A stretch of DNA of 24,608 bases from Caldithrix sp. (GTDB taxonomy: Bacteria; KSB1; UBA2214; DYKH01): contig DYKH01000080.1 of NCBI GenBank assembly GCA_020722685.1, positions 1 to 24,608 on the forward strand, written 5' to 3'. The notes under the pieces are model-generated. The model did not search any database and had not been told where the DNA came from. It saw only the letters and a list, made by a program, of their open reading frames with translations. Each line of letters opens with the position of its first letter. The stretch's first letter is position 1. A program made the translations under genes and the position numbers. Positions 16,460 to 23,557 of the stretch are shown piece after piece.

Positions 16460-17842
16460 ATGCCCAAGAAAGTGCTTGGCTTTTTTCTCCTGACTGTGAG
16501 TGTGACGCTGCCGTTGCTGGCGGCCGCCCAGATCGACCTCGACTATGCAGTTTTCAAGTACGATGCAACTGAAGCCTATTGGGAAATCTACTACACGATC
16601 TCTCGCAACCATTTGACCTACCTTCATGATGCCGATGGTCGTCTCGGTGCAATGGCGGTGCTGCGGCTAAGGCTGATGCAGGGCGGCTCCCCGTGGAAGG
16701 AATTAAGTTGGAAATACCAGGACGTTTTGCCGGACACCTTGCCGGAACGCCGGGCGATGAAAATCGTCGATCGCGTACAGGTGCTGGCCCCGCCGGGCAA
16801 TTATGCGGCGATTCTCAAGATCGAGGACTTGCACAACCCGGCCTACCAGGATTCTGCATCCGTCTCCGCCGTCGTCCCGACCTTTCCATCCAACACCCTA
16901 AGCATCAGCGATATTGAATTGGCAAGCTCTATCGAGATGAATGCGCAGGACAAGAACAGCCCTTTCTATAAGAACACTTTGTTGGTAGTACCGAATCCGG
17001 CCCGTGTTTTTAGCGAATTTCTCCCGGTGCTGCACTTTTACGTCGAGACCTATCACCTGCTGGAGAATGTCCCCGGCAATGCTTACTCGATCCTTTATTC
17101 GATCCTGAGCGCCGACGGCAAGGAGATGGAAAAGAAAATTCTGCCCAAGGAGAAAAAAGCCGACGCGCAGGTGGAAATCGGCTCACTCTCGGTGCGCTCC
17201 TTGCCCACAGGAACTTATTCTCTGCATTTTGCCCTTTCGGACAGCGCCCGGAGAGAGCTCATTTCCAAAGATGCCAGATTTTTCGTCTATCACCACGCGC
17301 AGACGCAAGCAGGCGACTCAGCGCTGGCGGGAGTGAATCCGGCCGTCGCCCAGAGTCAGTTTGGTGGCATGAGCGAAAGCGAACTGGATCAGGATTTCGC
17401 CTATGCGCATTACCTTGCCACTCTCGAGGAAAAGAGCCTATATGCTGGACTAAAGAGCGTGGAGGCCAAGCGCCAGTTCCTTTACTCCTTTTGGCTGAAG
17501 CGGGACCGCGACCCTTCTACGCCAATCAACGAATTCTATCAAGAATACTTGCGGCGCGTGCTCTACTGCAACGAAAAGTTCAGCGCATTCAAAAAGCCGG
17601 GATATCAAACCGACCGCGGGCGAGTCTACATTCAGTACGGCAAGCCCAGTTTTATCGAACGCAATCCAAGCACCGAGGGCAACCGGCCTTACGAAGTGTG
17701 GAGCTATGACGAAATCCAAGGCGGCGTGATTTTCGTCTTTGCGGACTTTGCCGGATCCAGAGATTATATTCTGTTACACTCGACCGCTTTGGGCGAGGCG
17801 AGGTATCCGGATTATATGGAGAGAATCAATCGGGGATATTAG
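16460..17842 (+). CDS. GWxTD domain-containing exported protein
   Basis: This exported protein of 460 residues has a signal peptide (MPKKVLGFFLLTVSVTLPLLAAAQ). The middle (about 25-310) is beta-rich with no recognised domain. The C-terminal third carries the GWxTD domain: FLYSFWLKRDRDPSTPINEF (from about 337), YCNEKFSAFKKPGYQTDRGR with the signature as GYQTD (381-385), then VYIQYGKP and PYEVWSY. The family usually has Trp at the second signature position; here it is Tyr. The domain is common in KSB1, Marinimicrobia and Acidobacteria-type genomes and has no established function. The ATG at 16460 has AGGA 11 bases upstream and starts the signal peptide directly. It follows the PorV gene across a terminator, so it may have its own control or rely on read-through. 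It probably acts in the periplasm or at the outer membrane. Confidence 0.87.
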   Translation: MPKKVLGFFLLTVSVTLPLLAAAQIDLDYAVFKYDATEAYWEIYYTISRNHLTYLHDADGRLGAMAVLRLRLMQGGSPWKELSWKYQDVLPDTLPERRAMKIVDRVQVLAPPGNYAAILKIEDLHNPAYQDSASVSAVVPTFPSNTLSISDIELASSIEMNAQDKNSPFYKNTLLVVPNPARVFSEFLPVLHFYVETYHLLENVPGNAYSILYSILSADGKEMEKKILPKEKKADAQVEIGSLSVRSLPTGTYSLHFALSDSARRELISKDARFFVYHHAQTQAGDSALAGVNPAVAQSQFGGMSESELDQDFAYAHYLATLEEKSLYAGLKSVEAKRQFLYSFWLKRDRDPSTPINEFYQEYLRRVLYCNEKFSAFKKPGYQTDRGRVYIQYGKPSFIERNPSTEGNRPYEVWSYDEIQGGVIFVFADFAGSRDYILLHSTALGEARYPDYMERINRGY

Positions 17843-17845
17843 ACT

Positions 17846-17925
17846 GTTAGACTGTAGGCTGTTAGACTATTAGACTGATTGGCAATTACCTAACCGTCTA
17901 ACAGCCTACAGCCTATAAGTCTAAC
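17846..17925. repeat. TTAGACT-type direct and inverted repeat (large hairpin)
   Basis: CTGTAGGCTGTTAGAC (17852-17867) is a perfect 16-base reverse complement of GTCTAACAGCCTACAG (17896-17911), with a 28-base loop. An outer pair, GTTAGACT (17846-17853) and AGTCTAAC (17918-17925), adds an imperfect extension. The left side also contains several TTAGACT direct repeats. There is no T-run, so it resembles a dispersed hairpin repeat more than a terminator. It fills the gap between the GWxTD gene and the broken gene at 17941. Confidence 0.75.
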
Positions 17926-17940
17926 TGAAAGGGGTCAGAC

Positions 17941-18380
17941 ATGAAATCACCATGGAGGTTTTCATTTTCACAGAACTGCGCGGCGATGATATTTTTGGCG
18001 ATCAGCGTGGTTACCGTCTTCGCCTCCGCGCTCCCGGCAGTTCCCAGCGCTAAGAAATCAAAAGTCCGCGCACCCACCGGGGCTATGATCCAATCGAGCA
18101 AAATGATCCACCTCGACAATATGGCCATGTGGGTGCAAAACGACGGGCTCTTCGCCAGCAACCCGGAAACCGGCCAAAGCGGGCTGTACTCTCCAGTCTC
18201 CAACAACAAAAGCTGAATACAAATCTCACCATGGCATATTCTCCCGGCCTGATACTCGGAGCGCTGGGGGCAGACTCCTTGCGGGCCCTGGTCAATGCTT
18301 TTGCTGCGGACTGCGGAAATTGGGTTATCACCTCATACGATGGAATGGCCGGGCCGCCAGCGGAATCCTCTGCGCCGTAG
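17941..18380 (+). pseudogene. Broken remnant of the large exported-protein family (5' end)
   Basis: The first frame (17941-18216, 91 codons, ribosome site GAAAGGGG at 17927-17934) encodes a signal peptide and then MIHLDNMAMWVQNDGLFASN and PETGQSGLYSP. This matches the N-terminal region of the 1061-residue protein (GWLSNDGILMSDPVTGQAGLYFP): the W-x(2)-NDG, P-x-TGQ-x-GLY and trailing proline are shared. The frame then stops. A different frame to 18380 holds AYSPGLILGALGADSL, loosely like the FQPGMILENGAPDD part of the intact protein. I read this as a copy disabled by deletion and frameshift just upstream of the second TonB receptor. A short secreted peptide made from the first frame cannot be excluded. 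Confidence 0.6.
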
Positions 18381-18529
18381 CCCTCTCTTTCTATCCCGTG
18401 AACGTGGGTGAGCAAGTGCAGATTAGCAAGCTGGTAGGATTGCCTTGACAAGACAAAGGACTGCCAGAAACTCTTAAATTTTCATCCACCCTTGGTATTC
18501 CCACATATTCAAAATTGATGGAAGAGAGA

Positions 18530-20773
18530 ATGCTTATCAAAAAGCCATTCTACTGGACCTGTATCGTTGTGATAATGGCAAACCTTTGCTCTGCTCAGCA
18601 GCTTGGCATCAGCGGTAGGGTGCGGGACAAGAATACCCACGATGAAATTCCATTCGTAAACGTCTTCATCAAAGGGGCAGAAACCGGCACCGTCAGCGAT
18701 TATGCCGGCAAGTTCTCGCTACACGTTGATAAAGAGAAGCCGGATGCGGTTTTTGTCTTTCAGCACGTAGCTTACTACAAGCGTGAAATCCCTCTTGATT
18801 CGGTAAAGGCCATGCGCATCGTTTACCTGCAGCCGCGGGTCATTCCGCTGCAGAGCATAACCATCGAAGCGCCCGGACGCGCCGCCCTTGAAATCAAGAA
18901 GGATTTGCCGCAACCGGTCGCCCTGCTCGACGCCAAGAATTTCAGCATTCGCGGCTATGTCGATGCCGGCGATTTCCTGCGCACCGACCACAGCGTCCAA
19001 GTCAGTGAAGAGCTGACCGGCAAAAAATCCATTGCTTTGCGCGGCGGCAATGCCGATGAGGTCCTTGTCCTCTACAACGGCATCAAGATGAATCCGACCT
19101 TCGACGGTGTTTTCGATTTTTCCCTCATCGATTTGGAAGACATTTCCCGCTTCGAGGTGATCAAAGGCAGCAATACCGCCTTGTACGGCACTGGCGGCTT
19201 GTCCGGGGTCATCAACATCATTCCCAAGCTGGAACAGGATTATCACATCCGCTTCCAGCAAAGAGTCGGCAGTTATCGTTCGGGCAACTGGGGCATCCAT
19301 CTTTATCAACCGCTGGGTCGTCTGCGGGTCGCCAGCAGCTACAAAAGGGGCGCCACCAGAAGACAGTTTGCCGGCGCATCCGGCGAGGATGATCAATTAA
19401 TCAACCAATCCGAACACTACACCGCGAATCTTGTTTATCGCTTGTCGAACAATGCGAACAAAGGTGCCGGCAATTATCTGACCTGCTCTTACACCCATTC
19501 CGCGCTCGATTATGACAATAGCAGGGATTTGGAGCGCATATCCGACCTCAATCGACTGGCGACCGCAGCCTATCAGGGCAGCCTTCTCGGCCTGGACGGT
19601 TTCAAATTCACTGGCTCTTTTCACCGGCTCGATGATCGTTTTTCGGCGTCGGCTTTTTCGCAAGCCACCCTCAAAAGCTCCGAGCGAAAAGTTCTCAATG
19701 ACGCCCATTTCTTCAGCGCAGAAAAACTCACCAGTACTTCCTGGTTCGATTTTCTGCTCGCCTATCAAACGGAATCGACCCGGCTGGAATTCTTCGACGA
19801 GCAGAACCTCGACACCGCCGTGGATTTAGAGCTCCGGCGCCGGCAGCACGGCTTCGTGGCCATCGCCAAGCTGCATGCGCCGAGCGGCTCTGAGAGTCTG
19901 CAGTACCTGGATTTCGACGTCAGCGTTCGTCACGACCGGGTGCAGGATTATCCCGAGGACCTCGCGCCCCTGGATAGCGTTGCGACCGCGCTGTCGCTCA
20001 GCGATCGCAGATGGAGAGAAACGACCGTCAAGTCTGCCACCCGTCTCATTTACGCCAAGAATGACCTGACCCTCAACGCCTATTTGAATTTCGGCAAGAA
20101 CGTCAAATTTCCTACGCTCTTTCAGCAAATCAGCCGCCCGCTCTTTTCCGATCTGCCGTCGACCAACGCGGCTTTATCTCCGGAGAAGAACGACAGCATC
20201 GAGATTGGCAGCGAGCTGACCCGCAACATTCAGGGGCGCCCGGAGGTGTCCGGTTGGCGGCTCACCTTCAACTATTTCAAAAGCTATTATCAGAACAAGA
20301 TTCGTTCCTTTTATAGCCCGGGCACGCTGACCGCCGGCTTTGACAATGTAAGCAACGCCCAGATCAGCGGCATCGAGAGCAAATCCAGCTTCTTTTTTCT
20401 GCAAAAAAAAGTCACCCTGGACTTGGGAATCTCTCGCTACTTTATCTCGGAAAAGGCGGCCTTTCCTTTCAAATTCGATATGAAATACACGGCGGATCTC
20501 AAAGTAGATCATTTAGGCTATGCTTTTCAGGTGCATCTTTTCCGCGAAGGCGAGCAGGTCGGCTGGATCCGGCAAACCATCGACAGCATTCTGGAAGTCA
20601 GCTTACCGGCGCGCACCGACCTCGATATTCACTTGGGCAAGAGCTTTGAAGTCTACAAATTGAAAATTCTCACCAACGCCAGCGGACGCAACCTGCTCAA
20701 CAGCAGAACGGAGTTGGCCGGATTGGTTTTGCAGGATCGGCGCTTTTACCTGACTTGTGGGGTTCAGTATTGA
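18530..20773 (+). CDS. TonB-dependent outer-membrane receptor (second), with carboxypeptidase-regulatory-like domain
   Basis: This protein of 747 residues has a signal peptide (MLIKKPFYWTCIVVIMANLC, then SAQ). A CarboxypepD_reg-like domain (about 24-105) carries ISGRVRDKNTHDEIPFVNVF and SDYAGKFSLHV. A well-preserved plug (about 110-235) carries SIALRGGNADEVLVLYNGIK (from about 167) and ISRFEVIKGSNTALYGTGGL with SGVINII. A roughly 500-residue beta-barrel follows, ending FYLTCGVQY with a terminal aromatic residue. It is shorter than, and clearly different from, the first receptor and more like a classical vitamin/siderophore-type receptor; the substrate is unknown. I chose the ATG at 18530 because GGAAGAGAG precedes it and the signal peptide then begins cleanly; ATG 18518 and TTG 18515 are in frame upstream. 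A lipoprotein gene follows 73 bases later and may encode a partner. Confidence 0.92.
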   Translation: MLIKKPFYWTCIVVIMANLCSAQQLGISGRVRDKNTHDEIPFVNVFIKGAETGTVSDYAGKFSLHVDKEKPDAVFVFQHVAYYKREIPLDSVKAMRIVYLQPRVIPLQSITIEAPGRAALEIKKDLPQPVALLDAKNFSIRGYVDAGDFLRTDHSVQVSEELTGKKSIALRGGNADEVLVLYNGIKMNPTFDGVFDFSLIDLEDISRFEVIKGSNTALYGTGGLSGVINIIPKLEQDYHIRFQQRVGSYRSGNWGIHLYQPLGRLRVASSYKRGATRRQFAGASGEDDQLINQSEHYTANLVYRLSNNANKGAGNYLTCSYTHSALDYDNSRDLERISDLNRLATAAYQGSLLGLDGFKFTGSFHRLDDRFSASAFSQATLKSSERKVLNDAHFFSAEKLTSTSWFDFLLAYQTESTRLEFFDEQNLDTAVDLELRRRQHGFVAIAKLHAPSGSESLQYLDFDVSVRHDRVQDYPEDLAPLDSVATALSLSDRRWRETTVKSATRLIYAKNDLTLNAYLNFGKNVKFPTLFQQISRPLFSDLPSTNAALSPEKNDSIEIGSELTRNIQGRPEVSGWRLTFNYFKSYYQNKIRSFYSPGTLTAGFDNVSNAQISGIESKSSFFFLQKKVTLDLGISRYFISEKAAFPFKFDMKYTADLKVDHLGYAFQVHLFREGEQVGWIRQTIDSILEVSLPARTDLDIHLGKSFEVYKLKILTNASGRNLLNSRTELAGLVLQDRRFYLTCGVQY

Positions 20774-20846
20774 TGCGGGCGCTTGCCTGTACAGACATGC
20801 AAACGTGAACGACCTATTTAAGGGCTCTCCGACAAAGGAATTCTCC

Positions 20847-21740
20847 ATGCAGCAAAACGCACCTAATTGGATTCTACCGATTCTCCTGGCAACCCTGGCC
20901 ACCGTCAGCGGTTGTACCGACAATCCTCTGTTCAAAGAGGACCGTATCAAGGACAAGAACATTACCGGCAAGGTGGAGCTGAGCGACCGGATGCCCGCGG
21001 ACAACGTGCACGTCTGGCTGGATGGCTGCAACGTCTCTCGGCGGACGAACGCCGGCGGCTTCTTTGAATTATCATTGCCCTCGCCGAAACAACAACCCGG
21101 CGGCGGCCTGAACGGCGCTTACACTCTGTATTTTTACGTCGCAAACTATCAGATGGGAAAAGTGCCCATTTACTTTCTGAATGGAAGGGTGGAGTATTCC
21201 AAAGGGGGGCTGAATAGCAAAGGCGAGCTACTGCAGACCATGCGGCTGAACAAAATATTGGACATCAAAATGACAGTGGAGCCCCCGACCGTGTACGCCG
21301 ACGTTGCGGACACGGTCACCGTTTCCGTAACCTTGCAGGCTACCGACGATACGGTGACGGCCAAAGGCTATTTCAGCGCTCCGGCCTTCAAAGGGGATCC
21401 GACCTACACAGCGGGATTTATCCGAGGAACCGGCGACAACGCATCCTTTGTGAAAAGGGTGTACTTGACCAACAAACAGTACGGCTATGGCACTTTTCCC
21501 GTCACCACCGAGCCTTTGAGCTTGGTGCCGCTGGTGCTGTTCTTGGAGCCGAACTTGCTTGCTCCCGGAGAATATGAGATCATTCCTTTTCTGGTGGTGA
21601 AGCAGGCGGGCATACCCCAGGGATTATTGAACAGCCTGAGCGGCAACCTCACCGAGTATACCGAAGAAATCTTGAATGTGCCGCTGAAGATTCGCGATAA
21701 TCATCTGCGGGTGCTGGCAAGGGAGAAGCAGCAGCGCTGA
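20847..21740 (+). CDS. Lipoprotein with carboxypeptidase-regulatory-like N-domain, partner candidate of the upstream receptor
   Basis: This predicted lipoprotein of 297 residues begins MQQNAPNWILPILLATLATV and continues SGC, so the lipobox V-S-G-C places the lipidated cysteine at residue 23. Residues about 35-120 look like a small regulatory-type beta-sandwich (NITGKVELSDRMPADNVHVW, then RRTNAGGFFELSLP). The remaining part (about 130-290) is beta-rich, with TVEPPTVYADVADTVTVSVT, and I do not recognise it. The ATG at 20847 follows AAAGGA by about 7 bases; an upstream in-frame extension would overlap the receptor gene. The 73-base spacing from the TonB receptor suggests an operon. By analogy to SusC/SusD pairs it could be a surface substrate-binding lipoprotein, but it shows no SusD helical repeats, so this is only inference. 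Confidence 0.75.
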   Translation: MQQNAPNWILPILLATLATVSGCTDNPLFKEDRIKDKNITGKVELSDRMPADNVHVWLDGCNVSRRTNAGGFFELSLPSPKQQPGGGLNGAYTLYFYVANYQMGKVPIYFLNGRVEYSKGGLNSKGELLQTMRLNKILDIKMTVEPPTVYADVADTVTVSVTLQATDDTVTAKGYFSAPAFKGDPTYTAGFIRGTGDNASFVKRVYLTNKQYGYGTFPVTTEPLSLVPLVLFLEPNLLAPGEYEIIPFLVVKQAGIPQGLLNSLSGNLTEYTEEILNVPLKIRDNHLRVLAREKQQR

Positions 21741-21840
21741 ATCTCCTTGCAGCGCGGTAGGGCGTAGAGCGGGAAAATCACCTCGTGGCTTTGCCATTAA
21801 TGGTCTAACGTCGGTCTTTAGCAAACTGGGAAAATTTTAC

Positions 21841-21869
21841 TTGACAATTCGATTCTGCAAATGTAAATT
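21841..21869 (+). promoter_or_regulatory. Predicted sigma70-type promoter of the PQQ-like lipoprotein gene
   Basis: A consensus -35 TTGACA (21841-21846) and a -10 TAAATT (21864-21869) are separated by 17 bases. Transcription from here would give a leader of about 170 bases before the ATG at 22048, including the hairpin at 21968-22009. Confidence 0.55.
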
Positions 21870-21967
21870 GATTCGGGAATCAGAAAGGGTACTCCAACGC
21901 GCAATCCATATTTGACTTTATATGAGTTCTTAGCGACGGTGGGCAAAATCCAATTCACCAGACTCTG

Positions 21968-22009
21968 CCCTCCGGCTGGATAGAAGGTCTAATTTTTTCA
22001 GCCTGAGGG
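21968..22009 (+). promoter_or_regulatory. Leader hairpin upstream of the PQQ-like lipoprotein gene
   Basis: CCCTCCGGCTG (21968-21978) pairs with CAGCCTGAGGG (21999-22009) at 10 of 11 positions, with a 20-base loop containing TTTTTT. It lies in the predicted leader, 38 bases before the start codon. It may be a folded leader element or simply an old terminator; there is no T-run after the stem. Confidence 0.35.
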
Positions 22010-22047
22010 TGATTTCCTTTGGGAGTTATAAAAGATCGAGGATTGCC

Positions 22048-23325
22048 ATGTTTCAAAAATCCTGCCTGCCTCTAATCGTCTTCCTATCGCTGTCCTTTGC
22101 TTGCACGCGAGACAAAAAGCCTTTGGAGCCGGAAAAGCCGTCGGCCATTCCATCCACGATGCCGCAGGTTGACATCCCTTGGCCCAGCTTGGCGGACTCA
22201 CCCTGGCCGATGCCTCTACGAACACCCCAGGCAGTGGCTCGAACGCATTTAAGAGGGCCACGAATAGGCGGAACCCTCTGGGAAGTTCCATTGGCTGAAA
22301 AGGTGTTGGCACCACCCGTGATTGGGCCCGATGGCACAATTTACGTCTGCGTTCACGAAGATACGTCTGGAAGTGGACTTTTATATGCGGTCAGTCCAGA
22401 CGGTCACATTAAATGGAAATTTCGCCCCACAACTCGTAATACGCATTTTAATAGTGCGCCTATCATAGGTGTGGATGGGACGATTTACGTCGGTACCTAC
22501 TGGCAAATGGAAAAGAGCCCCTTTTATGCGTTGAGCCCGGACGGCAATATCAAATGGGTGCTAGAACTGAATGGTGGATCGGCACAATATGGTAACAACA
22601 TTGGTTTGGACGGAACCATATACACGACCACCACTAAAGGCTATCTTCAGGCGATTAATCCAAATGGCACACTAAAGTGGGAGTCTTTTGGAATAGCTGG
22701 CTTTGCATCTACGCCAGACTTGTTGGAAGCGGTTATTTCCATAGCCCCTGATGGGAATACCCTCTATCTCCAAGGCCTGGATTTATCATTGAATGCACTA
22801 CGCGCTGAAGACGGTAATGTCGTCTGGCAAAAGAAGATGGGAATTGAGGAGATGGGCCCCCCGATTGTGGATGGGCAAGGGAATATTTACTGTGGCGGTC
22901 TAGACATTAACGCTGGGTCATATCTTTTCTCACTTGACCCCAGCGGGAATGAACGCTGGCGTTTCAAGTACTCGGATGGATTCCACGGCATCAATTCAGG
23001 AATTGTAATGGATAAGGCGGGTTATCTCTATTTTCAAGGTCCCGGGGCCTTATACTCGTTGGATTATGCCGGTCACCTTCGATGGAAAAGGCTAATACCC
23101 TATAGAGCGTCTTACTGCCCGATTCTGTGTGACGGGGAATCCAATATTTTTACCATGTTTATTTTGGATGGTGCATTTCGAACTTTTGACCTGAATGGCA
23201 ACATGGTACTAGAAAAGCAGTTTTATGCAAACTACACAGTTACAGGAGCCATTGGGAATAATGGGGTGCTATATACGTCGACAGGACTTCATTCGAAGGC
23301 AATAAACTTGATTGCCATGAATTGA
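22048..23325 (+). CDS. PQQ-like eight-bladed beta-propeller lipoprotein
   Basis: This exported protein of 425 residues starts MFQKSCLPLIVFLSLSFAC and is probably a lipoprotein with Cys19, although the lipobox (S-F-A-C) is weak. A proline-rich linker follows, then SPWPMPLRTPQAVARTHLRG, the usual lead-in of PQQ-like propeller proteins. Eight blades follow from about residue 92, marked by DGTIYV, DGTIYVGTYW, DGTIYTTT, DGNTLYLQG, QGNIYCGG, AGYLYFQG, SNIFTMF and NGVLYTST, most closing with a W or aromatic (HIKWKF, NIKWVL, TLKWES, NERWRF, HLRWKR). The N-terminal GGTLWEVPL probably supplies the last strand of blade 8. No catalytic residues of quinoprotein dehydrogenases are seen. The start follows CGAGGA. 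Codon use (more ATA, CTA and AGA) differs from the genes upstream, hinting at a different origin. The next gene begins 22 bases later. Confidence 0.82.
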   Translation: MFQKSCLPLIVFLSLSFACTRDKKPLEPEKPSAIPSTMPQVDIPWPSLADSPWPMPLRTPQAVARTHLRGPRIGGTLWEVPLAEKVLAPPVIGPDGTIYVCVHEDTSGSGLLYAVSPDGHIKWKFRPTTRNTHFNSAPIIGVDGTIYVGTYWQMEKSPFYALSPDGNIKWVLELNGGSAQYGNNIGLDGTIYTTTTKGYLQAINPNGTLKWESFGIAGFASTPDLLEAVISIAPDGNTLYLQGLDLSLNALRAEDGNVVWQKKMGIEEMGPPIVDGQGNIYCGGLDINAGSYLFSLDPSGNERWRFKYSDGFHGINSGIVMDKAGYLYFQGPGALYSLDYAGHLRWKRLIPYRASYCPILCDGESNIFTMFILDGAFRTFDLNGNMVLEKQFYANYTVTGAIGNNGVLYTSTGLHSKAINLIAMN

Positions 23326-23347
23326 TTGTATGAATTGGAGGCGAGTC

Positions 23348-23557
23348 ATGTTCACAAAGTCTGTTCTTATGATTGGAGCTATACTCCTTGCGAGTGTTGT
23401 GCCTTGTTGCGTCTTAGCACAGAATCCAACCAGGACTACTGTAGTTTGGCAAATTTTAAGTTCTTTGATAAAAAATTGGCCTAAAATGGTGGCCAAGAGT
23501 TGGGTATGGGCGTACTCTATCATCTCCCCATGCCCTATTCAAGAATGGCAGCTCTAG
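23348..23557 (+). pseudogene. Truncated secreted-protein gene cut near the insertion sequence
   Basis: A good ribosome site (GGAGG, 23337-23341, 6-base spacer) and an ATG at 23348 begin a clear signal peptide, MFTKSVLMIGAILLASVVPC, continuing CVLAQ. About 45 further residues without a recognisable domain follow before a TAG at 23555-23557. That stop is one base before the transposase stop on the other strand. Position, spacing to the upstream lipoprotein gene (22 bases) and the abrupt end fit the 5' part of an exported-protein gene separated from the rest by an insertion sequence. The exact junction is not visible. A genuinely short secreted protein of 69 residues is the alternative. Confidence 0.55.

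Larger units (their letters stand above)
21741..22047. other. Intergenic region with promoter and leader hairpin
   Basis: These 307 bases contain no gene I can support. They hold a strong promoter match at 21841-21869 and an inverted repeat at 21968-22009 just upstream of the beta-propeller lipoprotein, so transcription for that gene probably begins here. Confidence 0.5.

Noticed and set aside
17852..17911. CRISPR-like appearance of the TTAGACT repeats
   Set aside because: The repeats are short, irregular and inverted, without uniform spacers; no cas genes are present.
18445..18450. TTGACA upstream of the second TonB receptor
   Set aside because: A perfect -35, but no acceptable -10 at 16-18 bases (AAACTC at 17), so not called as a promoter.
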